Shown here piece by piece: positions 15,071-21,784 of a stretch of DNA of 21,844 bases. The stretch's first letter is position 1, and every line of letters begins with the position of its first letter. A program made the position numbers and the translations under genes. The notes beneath the pieces are model-generated. The model worked only from the letters and a program-made list of their open reading frames with translations. It was not told the origin of the DNA and did no database searches. This DNA is from an uncultured Eubacteriales bacterium (GTDB lineage: Bacteria; Bacillota; Clostridia; Monoglobales; Monoglobaceae). Where the stretch lies: contig URAN01000049.1 in NCBI GenBank assembly GCA_900545865.1, positions 1 through 21,844 on the forward strand. The letters run 5' to 3'.

Positions 15071-16480
15071 TTAATCACCGTTTTGGCCGCCGTCGGCAGT
15101 TGTCGGGTTGACCTTTGCAAGTATAGCCGTCACAATCGCCGTTTTTGTACTCTCGGCGGTAACGCCCGTTACTTCAAGCTCGCTGCAAAGCTCCAAAAGT
15201 TGTGCCTTTGTGAGATTCTTTAAGGTTGCTTCGGTTATATCCTCGGACAGTGTACCCGATGTCGCCGAAATTGTAAGTGGTGATACCGAAAAACCTCTTA
15301 TCATAACCAAAGCCTTGCGGTCAAATATACGTCCGTCAAAGCGTTCTACGCCCTTCGCCTTTAAACTGTCGGTTTCAAACGCGCCTGCACCGATGTCAGT
15401 GAAAGCAATACCGAAATCGCGGCGTGTGAACATACGGTATGCCGCATTGAAATCACCGAACATAACAACGGTTTTGTTATCCTCATCGGTCAGAACGATG
15501 TCGAGAACCTGAACGGGAAAACCGAGCAGAGTGTAACTGTCCGCAATTCTCGGGTCGGGCTGCAGAACGCTTCTGCCGTCACCGTCTTTTATCTCTGCGA
15601 TTTTTGCAAAAGCAAGTGAGTTCATAACCCATTTTGCCTTTGCGCGATAGCCGCTCGGAAGTGACAAATACACCGCGCGGAAAAAGTCAACGGTGAGCGT
15701 TGTCGGCGCGGATACCTCATCATACGCGCCCGAGGTTGAGATAAGACCTTGACAATGCTTTTCGCCGCCTGCGCCGTACAAAATTTCGTGGTTTTCGGTT
15801 ACTCTTGCCGCATCGGCGAGCCAATTTCTGATTTCTGCCTCAAAGTTGTTAAAACTGTCCTCTAAAAGCTCACTCGATACAGACATAAGACCTGCAAATT
15901 TGTGCTGTTTATAGGTCATCGGTTCATATTTTGCATTGTTCATCTCTTGAATCTCGCTGTATTCCTCGGTGTTATAGAGCTTGTTCGCTTCACCGCTGCG
16001 CCAAATTCTTGTACCCGTTGCCGAATTTACATTCTCTGTCGATACAAGATTACGGACGGATTCCTTTGATTTAATGCTTTCATATATTGTTGTTGACAAG
16101 TCATCGGGTACGGTATAGCCGCCGTCAGCCTTGCTGCCCTCGCTGTACTTGTTTTTGTACTCGTTGACAGATGCCTTTACGGCTTTTGCTTCTGCATCGG
16201 TCAGCGTCTGACCCGAAACGGCTTTATAAAACAGCAGTGCGTTATATTTAACGTCCTCACCGCCGCCGTTGTTGCCGTCATTATCGTCCGTTTCCAAACC
16301 TTTGCGCGCTTCAAACGCGTTCTCGGCAATGGTGAGCAAGTTTCTAACCTTGTCCGCCTCTGCTTTGGCGTTTTCCGCCGCTTCTACATCGCCGTTTGAT
16401 ACGGCTTTGTCAATGTTGTCAAGAGCCGCCTTTAATTGATTTCTAAGCTCTCGCATTTCGTTGCTCATTCTGATACTCAT
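15071..16480 (-). CDS. HK97-type major capsid protein with C-terminal SAP-like extension (469 aa)
   Basis: The start is ATG at 16480 with AAAGGAGTTTTTAAAA upstream. Residues ~1-105 are a charged helical delta/scaffold domain (LRNQLKAALDNIDKAVSNGD and AENAFEARKGLE), removed by the protease in related phages. Residues ~110-395 are the HK97 fold: KSKESVRNLVSTENVNSATG, YKQHKFAGLMSVSSELLEDS, AKAKWVMNSLAFAKIAEIKD, TLLGFPVQVLDIVLTDEDN, and VERFDGRIFDRKALVMIRGF. After the fold, residues ~415-456 (ITEATLKNLTKAQLLELCSE then KTAIVTAILAK) form a small two-helix module resembling SAP/HeH DNA-binding domains, joined by a Ser/Thr/Gly-rich linker. This extension is unusual for a capsid protein. Confidence 0.93.
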   Translation of the reverse strand: MSIRMSNEMRELRNQLKAALDNIDKAVSNGDVEAAENAKAEADKVRNLLTIAENAFEARKGLETDDNDGNNGGGEDVKYNALLFYKAVSGQTLTDAEAKAVKASVNEYKNKYSEGSKADGGYTVPDDLSTTIYESIKSKESVRNLVSTENVNSATGTRIWRSGEANKLYNTEEYSEIQEMNNAKYEPMTYKQHKFAGLMSVSSELLEDSFNNFEAEIRNWLADAARVTENHEILYGAGGEKHCQGLISTSGAYDEVSAPTTLTVDFFRAVYLSLPSGYRAKAKWVMNSLAFAKIAEIKDGDGRSVLQPDPRIADSYTLLGFPVQVLDIVLTDEDNKTVVMFGDFNAAYRMFTRRDFGIAFTDIGAGAFETDSLKAKGVERFDGRIFDRKALVMIRGFSVSPLTISATSGTLSEDITEATLKNLTKAQLLELCSELEVTGVTAESTKTAIVTAILAKVNPTTADGGQNGD

Positions 16481-16828
16481 TTTTAAAAACTCCTTTTTGT
16501 TTTATATAAAATTTTAATTTTTTGCGTTATAATTTGTGCCGTTTGTTCGTGTGTTCAAATATTTACCTCATTGATGATTTATTCAAACGAAATAACGGCA
16601 TACATCAGAATCAAAATAATTTTATTGAATTAATCGCCCGTTGCCCTGTTCCGTCTGCCGCTCCCGGACGGCATTGTAAAAATTATTTTGATTCTGTTTG
16701 CCCATTTCGCATAATTCCTAATATGGGGTTTTAAAGGGGCAACGCCCCTTTATCGTCTTTCCCGGAGGGAAAGGTGACTGCGCAAGGGTGCGGCTTGCGC
16801 AACGGGGTCGGGCATAATCAATTTTTCA
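16481..16828 (-). repeat. 348-bp gap with foldback and three tandem hairpins
   Basis: No gene is visible here. The gap has the ribosome binding site of the capsid gene, the CCGTTTGTTCG leader (about 16540), a long foldback with perfect 18-bp arms (16606-16623 and 16679-16696) enclosing a CCGTC/GACGG hairpin, and three perfect stems in a row: 16732-16740 with 16744-16752 (loop AAC), 16757-16763 with 16767-16773 (loop GGA), and 16779-16786 with 16794-16801 (loop 7). None has a U-tract on the minus strand, so they are not ordinary terminators. The end shares CAACGGGGTCGG with the 13.8-kb spacer. Confidence 0.7.
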
Positions 16829-17554
16829 TTATTCAATAATTTTTCTTGCCGCCGCCGAATACTCGGCGTATTTCGCAAGCTCGGGCGGAACATTCGCCGA
16901 ATCGGGTTTACGTTGTGATAATATATCCGTGTACCCTTTCGGAACATTGTACCTGTCCATAAACTTACTGTTGCATGATGCTGCCGCCGTAACGGTGTCA
17001 ACTGTTTTAACATTGGTAAAAAGCTCTGCCGCCTCCGAACCCGTCAGCCACGTTTCCGCCGTCATAAGTTCGGTTATCTTATCCTCGGTCACATCGTCCG
17101 CGGCACGGGTCATATACGTGGCAACTATGCCGCTGTCGAGTTTATCGAGAGTGTCGGCAAGGGTGCGCATATCGTTTGCGTTTCCCATTGCGAACGTCCA
17201 CGCCTTATGTATCATCATAAAGGCGTTTGACGGGATAATAATTTCATCGCCCGCCATTGCTATAACCGACGCAATCGATGCGGCAAGACCGTCAATATAC
17301 ACCGTCTTTTTGCCGCCTGTTGAACGCAACATATTATATATGGCAACCCCGGCGAACACATCACCGCCGCCCGAGTTGATGTGTATGTCAATATCATCGT
17401 TGCCGATTTCCTTTAAAAGCTGACTGACATTCATCGGGTATTGGTCTTCATCAGACCACGCCGACCAGCTATCCGATACAATGTCGCCATAAAAAAACAG
17501 CTCTGAATTAGAGCCGTCTGTTCCGTTTTTGAATTTACAAAAATCATAAGTCAA
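16829..17554 (-). CDS. ClpP-like head maturation protease (241 aa)
   Basis: The start is TTG at 17554 (TTG ACT TAT GAT), with AAAGGA about 11 bases upstream; no in-frame ATG is better placed. The protein is a phage ClpP-type serine protease: IDIHINSGGGDVFAGVAIYN (residues 55-74), the nucleophile Ser93 in DGLAASIASVIAMAGD, His116 in AFMMIHKAWTFA, and the ETW block (Glu167 in TAETWLTGSEA) at the place of the ClpP Asp. It cleaves the capsid delta domain during prohead maturation. The ~40 C-terminal residues are a flexible tail as in related proteases. It lies between portal and capsid as usual. Confidence 0.92.
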   Translation of the reverse strand: MTYDFCKFKNGTDGSNSELFFYGDIVSDSWSAWSDEDQYPMNVSQLLKEIGNDDIDIHINSGGGDVFAGVAIYNMLRSTGGKKTVYIDGLAASIASVIAMAGDEIIIPSNAFMMIHKAWTFAMGNANDMRTLADTLDKLDSGIVATYMTRAADDVTEDKITELMTAETWLTGSEAAELFTNVKTVDTVTAAASCNSKFMDRYNVPKGYTDILSQRKPDSANVPPELAKYAEYSAAARKIIE

Positions 17555-17759
17555 AATAAATCATTTCCTTTCTTTTGTCCGAATCCGTTTGTTGGTGTGT
17601 TCGGGCGGTCGGGGACGCCCATCCCTACAACCAAACATTACGTATACCACAATTCTGTAGGGGACGGCTCTCGTCTGCCGGCTCGGTCAAATCGCAAAAC
17701 GATTGTCACCGGCAATCCGCGGCCTCGACGTCCCGTGAGATGTTCATCAAATTTTGCGG
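17555..17759 (-). repeat. Intergenic insert with B element next to the portal stop
   Basis: The B element spans about 17657-17762. Its outer stem is GGGACG/CGTCCC (17661-17666 with 17729-17734), differing from the 12-kb copy (GGGCGG/CCGCCC) in a compensatory way; its inner hairpin is AATCG-CAAAA-CGATT. The end of the repeat (GCGGTTAT) coincides with the stop codon TAA of the portal gene at 17760-17762. Bases 17583-17640 carry the CCGTTTGTTGG leader and a GGGCG/CGCCC hairpin. The protease ribosome binding site follows. Confidence 0.75.
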
Positions 17760-19010
17760 TTATTCACCCTCTTTAATTCTTTCGTGTTTTTCGAGGGTAT
17801 CGAGAGTGGTATAATTAAGGCTTGCATAATGCTTGTCGCCAAGCTCGCCGATACCGTTCATCTCTTCCATAGCGCGGACTTCGTTAATGGTGATAACACC
17901 CATTTGCAACATCTTTTCATAATATGCAATACGTTTGTCCGCACTGCCGCGCATTCCTGCGGACAGATTGAATTTGGTGTAATAATTCGATTCACTTGTC
18001 ATAAAGCACGAAAAATTATGAGCTTCTTCGATGTTTATACAGTCTGACGCGACCACGTCCTGCATAAACCTGTCGTTTATCTCTTGCAGATTCGAATATT
18101 TTTCCTGTGCAAGACCGATAGCCGACGGCGGTACATCGAATATTGCCGCAATCTCTTTTGCCGTGAGGTTTTTGGATTCAATGAATTGTAAATCCGTCAT
18201 AGGCAGAGATATGTCAATCCAATCAATACCGTTATCCAATATGGCAGGCTCGCCGCTGTTCGCCGCTCCGCCGTAAAGCTCGCGCCATTGACGTTTAAGC
18301 TTGCGCTTTGCGTCTTCTTTTATCGGCTGTGACATTTTCAGCGCACCCTGTTTGACCGAACCGTTCGCGTATAAGCCCTCTAAGTGTTTATCCATATTGT
18401 TGACCGCGTCAATCTGATGCCGCGCCACGGAAAGCGGCGAAATACCGCGCTTTCCGTCCGCCGATATGTACGGAATATATATGACTTCATCCTCGGTATA
18501 GATGTTGCCGCGGTATGAATACACGTATTCGTCACGGTCAAGAATTTTTTCGACCCCGACCTCTTGCGACTTCCACGGTATAAGCTCGGTTATATTGCCG
18601 TATGTGTCATATTTTTTGTATATAACACAAAAACCCCGAGTAAGTACGTTCGTCATAATGAACTGTTTGTACATTGTCGGGGTTTGATATTTGTTCGGTC
18701 GGCGTTCCAAAAGCAGCCGTACCGGGTGGTTTATGTCCGCGCGATACCTTTGTTCGACCTCTGTTCCGTCTTTTTCGGTGATTTCTTTGTGAAATACCTG
18801 AAAAGGCAGTTTTGACAACATTCTCGCACGATAATTCACGCACGCGAACACCGTTCCGACCGAATACAGAGCAGAGGGGGAAGATACCAAATTTTCAAGC
18901 CGTTCGGCAAGCTCCGCCATAGAGTACCAGCTTTCGGGCGAATCGTCCTTGATACTGATGTCACTCGCGGAATTGCGGTATAAGTTCTTGATTTTGCTGA
19001 ATAAATTCAT
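17760..19010 (-). CDS. Phage portal protein, HK97 type (416 aa)
   Basis: The start is ATG at 19010 with GAGGTG seven bases upstream. Typical portal blocks appear in order: SPSALYSVGTVFACVNYRAR (residue ~43), SKLPFQVFHKE, HPVRLLLERRPNKYQTPTMY, TRGFCVIYKKYDTYGNITEL, ISPLSVARHQIDAVNNMDKH, ANGSVKQGALKMSQ, LQFIESKNLTAKEIAAIFDV and PPSAIGLAQEKYSNLQEIND. These define the HK97 portal family (PF04860). The ring forms the DNA entry and exit vertex. The stop codon TAA at 17760-17762 is shared with the edge of a B-type repeat. A small opposite-strand module separates this gene from terL, which is atypical. Confidence 0.95.
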   Translation of the reverse strand: MNLFSKIKNLYRNSASDISIKDDSPESWYSMAELAERLENLVSSPSALYSVGTVFACVNYRARMLSKLPFQVFHKEITEKDGTEVEQRYRADINHPVRLLLERRPNKYQTPTMYKQFIMTNVLTRGFCVIYKKYDTYGNITELIPWKSQEVGVEKILDRDEYVYSYRGNIYTEDEVIYIPYISADGKRGISPLSVARHQIDAVNNMDKHLEGLYANGSVKQGALKMSQPIKEDAKRKLKRQWRELYGGAANSGEPAILDNGIDWIDISLPMTDLQFIESKNLTAKEIAAIFDVPPSAIGLAQEKYSNLQEINDRFMQDVVASDCINIEEAHNFSCFMTSESNYYTKFNLSAGMRGSADKRIAYYEKMLQMGVITINEVRAMEEMNGIGELGDKHYASLNYTTLDTLEKHERIKEGE

Positions 19011-19045
19011 AGGTTTTCACCTCGCTTTCGCTTAAAAATAGGCAT

Positions 19046-19078
19046 AAAAAAAGCGCTTTATCGCAAAATGATAAAACG
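19046..19078 (-). terminator. Intrinsic terminator on the minus strand, upstream of portal
   Basis: On the minus strand a 9-bp stem (19070-19078 with 19054-19062, one G-U pair, loop of 7) is followed by CTTTTTTT (A-run at 19046-19052 on the plus strand). It would end leftward transcripts coming from terL or from the antisense promoter just before the portal gene. Confidence 0.7.
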
Positions 19079-19090
19079 TGGATAATTTTC

Positions 19091-19119
19091 TTGACAAATT
19101 TCGCCAATCGGTGTATAAT
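19091..19119 (+). promoter_or_regulatory. Near-consensus sigma-A promoter of the toxin-like mRNA
   Basis: TTGACA (19091-19096), a 17-base spacer, and TATAAT (19114-19119): both hexamers match consensus exactly. Start of transcription is expected around 19126. It faces opposite to all structural genes, so it is a self-contained promoter rather than part of the late operon. Confidence 0.88.
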
Positions 19120-19209
19120 ATGTTTTGCAGATAAAAGAAAAGGGAAAAAGTAGAGCGGTTGGCCGCCATTTCGATTATCATAAGTCGAGAATGGGGGTGA
19201 TAGTTTTTT

Positions 19210-19269
19210 ATGGAATACATATTGTATCTGACAATTGTGTTGTTACTGATTGTATCAATAAAAAAGTAA
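19210..19269 (+). CDS. Small hydrophobic peptide, candidate type I toxin (19 aa)
   Basis: The peptide MEYILYLTIVLLLIVSIKK starts at ATG 19210, eight bases after GGGGGTGAT, and ends at TAA 19267-19269. It is a single hydrophobic segment of about 15 residues ending in two lysines, the shape of membrane-acting type I toxins such as Fst, Ldr or TxpA-class peptides. I cannot assign it to a specific family. It has its own promoter and terminator and is overlapped at the 3' end by a predicted antisense RNA. It is the only plus-strand gene here and sits as an insertion between terL and portal, so it looks like a phage moron. An alternative is a membrane signal or superinfection peptide. Confidence 0.7.
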   Translation: MEYILYLTIVLLLIVSIKK

Positions 19270-19300
19270 ACCGCCCTCCGGTCAGAGTTTGGCGGTTTAC
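19260..19300 (-). terminator. Terminator of the antisense RNA
   Basis: A perfect 10-bp inverted repeat GTAAACCGCC/GGCGGTTTAC (19266-19275 with 19291-19300, loop 15) is followed on the minus strand by TTTTTT (19265-19260). The U-tract is only on the minus side, so it mainly ends leftward transcription. It overlaps the last codons of the peptide gene. Confidence 0.82.
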
Positions 19301-19321
19301 TAAAACCAAATAACTTTTGGC

Positions 19322-19350
19322 TAACCGTTGTACGGTTACCTTTTCTTTTT
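19322..19350 (+). terminator. Terminator of the toxin-like mRNA
   Basis: TAACCGT-TGT-ACGGTTA (19322-19328 with 19332-19338) followed by CC and TTTTCTTTTT (19341-19350). A good intrinsic terminator on the plus strand. Confidence 0.75.
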
Positions 19351-19358
19351 CTGCTTAT

Positions 19359-19387
19359 ATTTTAGCACAACACATTAAATCTGTCAA
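19359..19387 (-). promoter_or_regulatory. Near-consensus promoter of the antisense RNA
   Basis: On the minus strand TTGACA (19387-19382), 17-base spacer, then TAAAAT (19364-19359). It faces leftward, convergent with the toxin promoter. It could in principle also feed the portal operon, but two minus-strand terminators lie ahead of portal. Confidence 0.82.
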
Positions 19388-19419
19388 GTCTTTGTGTAAA
19401 TTTTCCTGACAAATTTTTA

Positions 19420-21081
19420 TCACAAAATATAATCGTCCGACATAATTGTTTCCTCTAAATCCACATATGTATCACAAATCGCGCGGCTGTGCGCCGTGAT
19501 GAGCGCCGCCCCGGGGTCGATTCGCTGTGTGGTTTTGGATTTGTCGGGTTTTATATTTCCGTTTGAATCGGCGGTGGCAACAATATTCGATACCGCCCAC
19601 CGCAAAACAGGGTCGCCAAAGTGAACGATTTTGCCCTGTACGGCGAGCCGTTCAACGTCTTTCATCGGTTCGGAAAGGGAATATACGCCTTGTCGTACTT
19701 CAACACAGGTAAACCCCTCGCTTTCCATACGCTGACCGAACTCCGAGGCGTTCCACGGGTCGTAATCGATTTCGACAATATTATATTTCTTTGCCTGTGC
19801 CATAATATAATCCATTATCCACTGTTGTTCGATAACCTCGCCGGGGATTGCCGTCAAGTACCCCTGCCGAACCCACGCCGAATAAGGAACGTTGTCTTTG
19901 TGTTCTTTTTCAATCATTGTTGCCTCGGGGATAAAGCTGTGGTGCAAAGCCGCGTAGTATCCGTTTTCCAAAGGAAAATCAAGCACAACCGACGTCAAGT
20001 CAAGTTTTGCCGATAAGTCAACGCCGCAATAACAGCGCCTATGTAACAAGTCAACCTCAATGCCGCAGCCGCTGTTGTTCCACTTATCCATATTCATCCA
20101 CGCAACAGAGCTTGAAACCCACATATTCATATGCTTACACGCGAATTGATTGTAAGCGGCAGGGATTTCTCTCGCCTGCTTCGCCTTGATTTTAAGGTCG
20201 TTAATCTTGACCGATACGCCGAGATTTGGGTTTGCCTTGATGAAATTTTTCGGGTCGAGAATATCATCGCCCTCATCGGGTTGCGCAATATACGCAAAAA
20301 GCGTGTCATCCTCAAACACGCCCTCCAATACTTTCTTTGCATATTCATATCGTTCGCGGCAAATCCCATTTGCGTTGAACCCTGCCGTTGTTACCACCCA
20401 TATGAGCGGTTGCGTTCTTGCGACCGTTCCGCCCTTTAGAATGTCATAAACCTCGCGATTTTTGTGTGCGTGCAGTTCATCAATCAAGCCGACATACACA
20501 TCTTTTCCGTCAAGTGTTCCCGCTTCTTTTGAAACAGGCTCGAATTTCGATGCCGTTGACGGAACATTAATGTTGTTGGTTAAAACATTGACGTATTCTT
20601 TAAGCTCGGGCGAGCGCATAATCATCTGCCGCGCTGTTTCAAAGATAATCTTTGCTTGGTCGCGCGATGTTGCCGCCGAATAGATTTCCGCGCCGCTTTC
20701 GCCGTCAACCGTCATACAATAAAGAGCCGTTGTCGCCGCGTCCGTTGATTTTCCGTTTTTCTTGCCGATTTGTTCGTACACTTCCGAAAAACGCCGTTTG
20801 TTGTCCGATTTGCGTTTCCAACCGAACACCGAACCTTGTATAAAGCATTGCCACAACTCGGGATTCATCGGTTTTCCTGCGCAATCGCCCTTGTAATGGT
20901 GACATAACCGATAAAATTCAAGCCGAATTTCGGCGGATTCCTTATCGTAATAATAAGGATAGTTCTTTCTTGCCGATTTTTTCAAGTCGTCAAGGTGGCG
21001 TTTGCACGCCAAACGGACAAGCCACCCTGCGCCAATCTCACCGGCAATCACCATTTTCGCATATTTAGTCGCTCTATCCAC
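19420..21081 (-). CDS. terL: Terminase large subunit (553 aa)
   Basis: I chose the GTG at 21081 (GTG GAT AGA GCG), preceded by AAAGGGAG at 9 bases. The longer frame to 21237 reads through a repeat element, and homologues start near DRATKYAKMVIAGEI. Walker A is GKKNGKST (residues 106-113), Walker B is VGLIDELH (Asp201, Glu202), followed by VVTTAGFN (coupling motif). The nuclease half has Asp355 in CGVDLSAKLDLT and Asp439/Asp441 in EIDYDPWNASEF, with a further acidic position in RIDPGAAL (Asp522). Length fits the family. It packages DNA into the prohead through the portal. The normal partner order terS-terL-portal is broken by the small module to its left. Confidence 0.95.
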   Translation of the reverse strand: MDRATKYAKMVIAGEIGAGWLVRLACKRHLDDLKKSARKNYPYYYDKESAEIRLEFYRLCHHYKGDCAGKPMNPELWQCFIQGSVFGWKRKSDNKRRFSEVYEQIGKKNGKSTDAATTALYCMTVDGESGAEIYSAATSRDQAKIIFETARQMIMRSPELKEYVNVLTNNINVPSTASKFEPVSKEAGTLDGKDVYVGLIDELHAHKNREVYDILKGGTVARTQPLIWVVTTAGFNANGICRERYEYAKKVLEGVFEDDTLFAYIAQPDEGDDILDPKNFIKANPNLGVSVKINDLKIKAKQAREIPAAYNQFACKHMNMWVSSSVAWMNMDKWNNSGCGIEVDLLHRRCYCGVDLSAKLDLTSVVLDFPLENGYYAALHHSFIPEATMIEKEHKDNVPYSAWVRQGYLTAIPGEVIEQQWIMDYIMAQAKKYNIVEIDYDPWNASEFGQRMESEGFTCVEVRQGVYSLSEPMKDVERLAVQGKIVHFGDPVLRWAVSNIVATADSNGNIKPDKSKTTQRIDPGAALITAHSRAICDTYVDLEETIMSDDYIL

Positions 21082-21250
21082 GTCAAAATTCTCCCTTTTT
21101 GCTCCGCCTTGCTGTTCGCAATGCTCCGCTTTGGCGGTCGGTTTTTCCTTTTCCCAAAAAATTTCGGGTACAACCCTCATTTTTCGGGAACCCTGTTTTT
21201 CATACGTTCCGTTTGTTCGTAATTCCGAATTACGCATTCCGAACTACGCA
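21082..21250 (-). repeat. Intergenic insert: heptads plus A element upstream of terL
   Basis: Directly after the terS stop are four degenerate heptads (21223-21250: TTCCGAA, TTACGCA, TTCCGAA, CTACGCA), then CCGTTTGTTCG, then an A-type stem (21151-21162 with 21179-21190; inner loop as in the 8.2-kb copy). The core TTCCCAAAAAAT to CGGGAACCCTG is identical to the 8.2-kb copy. A CCGCC/GGCGG inverted pair lies near 21103-21137. The AT hairpin of other A copies is missing. Confidence 0.75.
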
Positions 21251-21733
21251 TTAATTTAAGTTTGCCCTTTTCATCAGCGACATAAGCGGATTTTCGCTGT
21301 CGTTGAAATTCTCGGCGTTAAGTCCCGTGCGCGATGAGGGCGTTAAGCCGAACTCACGCGCAAATTTGAGCATATTCGCCATTGCGGTATTGGCAATTCC
21401 GACAGAGGGGTGCTGTATTTCAAGCCCCTTTGATGTAACCGAGGTCAAACCCTCGGCGCGTTTCATCTTTTCGGCTTTTACCCACGTATCAACGTTTTGA
21501 CAATACGCACAAAGCGCCATATAGTCAGCGTCCGTTATAAGTCCGTTCTTTTTAAGCAGCGGAAAAATACGTTTGTATTCTTTCTTTGCATATTCGCCGA
21601 GCCACGGGGGCGGTTTTTCGGTTTTGTCCGTCAAATTATATTTCGGTTCGTTTTGGTTAATCGGACGGTTGCCGGGGTTTCCCTCTAAAAGTTTAACAGC
21701 CGTCGGCTTATCTCTCGGACCTCTCATTCCCAT
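21251..21733 (-). CDS. terS: Terminase small subunit, P27 family (160 aa)
   Basis: I prefer the ATG at 21733 (MGMRGPRDKPTAVKLLEGNP), ten bases after AAAGGA; an in-frame ATG at 21742 lies too close to that ribosome binding site. The sequence matches the P27 family (PF05119): KPTAVKLLEGNPGNRP, then PPPWLGEYAKKEYKRIFPLL, LITDADYMALCAYCQNVDTW, and NMLKFAREFGLTPSSRTGL near the C-terminus. It recognises phage DNA and starts packaging with TerL. It is the first late structural gene in view. Confidence 0.92.
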   Translation of the reverse strand: MGMRGPRDKPTAVKLLEGNPGNRPINQNEPKYNLTDKTEKPPPWLGEYAKKEYKRIFPLLKKNGLITDADYMALCAYCQNVDTWVKAEKMKRAEGLTSVTSKGLEIQHPSVGIANTAMANMLKFAREFGLTPSSRTGLNAENFNDSENPLMSLMKRANLN

Positions 21734-21784
21734 AAATATCATTTCCTTTCGTATACCATACGTAATGGTTTATAAAACCACGGT

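Larger units (their letters stand above)
19126..19350 (+). ncRNA. Toxin-like mRNA with structured leader
   Basis: Predicted transcript from the promoter at 19091 to the terminator at 19322-19350, about 225 bases for a 57-base coding part. The ~85-base leader contains a GCGG-TTGG-CCGC hairpin (19155-19166) and an imperfect stem between ATTTCGA and TCGAGAAT (about 19168-19192), then the ribosome binding site GGGGGTGAT. Long structured leaders and short coding parts are typical of type I toxin mRNAs. Boundaries are inferred. Confidence 0.6.
19260..19352 (-). ncRNA. Candidate antisense RNA antitoxin (about 90 nt)
   Basis: Predicted to start near 19352 from the minus promoter (19359-19387) and to end at the U-tract at 19260. 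It contains no start codon with a ribosome binding site. It is fully complementary to the 3' end of the toxin-like mRNA, including its last three to four codons and its terminator hairpin, as in the Fst/RNAII and TxpA/RatA type of overlap. Its two hairpins (19266-19300 and 19322-19338) would provide kissing loops. Function is inferred from layout. Confidence 0.65.

Noticed and set aside
16526..16558. Possible promoter before the capsid gene (TTGAAC ... TATAAC on the minus strand)
   Set aside because: The spacer is about 21 bases and the -10 is weak; not enough to call.
16750..17013. 87-residue minus-strand frame over the three hairpins and the protease end
   Set aside because: It translates hairpin repeats and overlaps the protease in another frame, with no ribosome binding site.
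19125..19313. 62-residue plus-strand frame overlapping the hydrophobic peptide
   Set aside because: It starts at a TTG without a ribosome binding site, almost at the transcript start, and reads through leader hairpins and the terminator stem. The 19-residue frame has the good ribosome binding site.
21082..21237. N-terminal extension of terL to 21237
   Set aside because: It is a translation of the heptad and A-type repeat; terL homologues begin near the chosen GTG.
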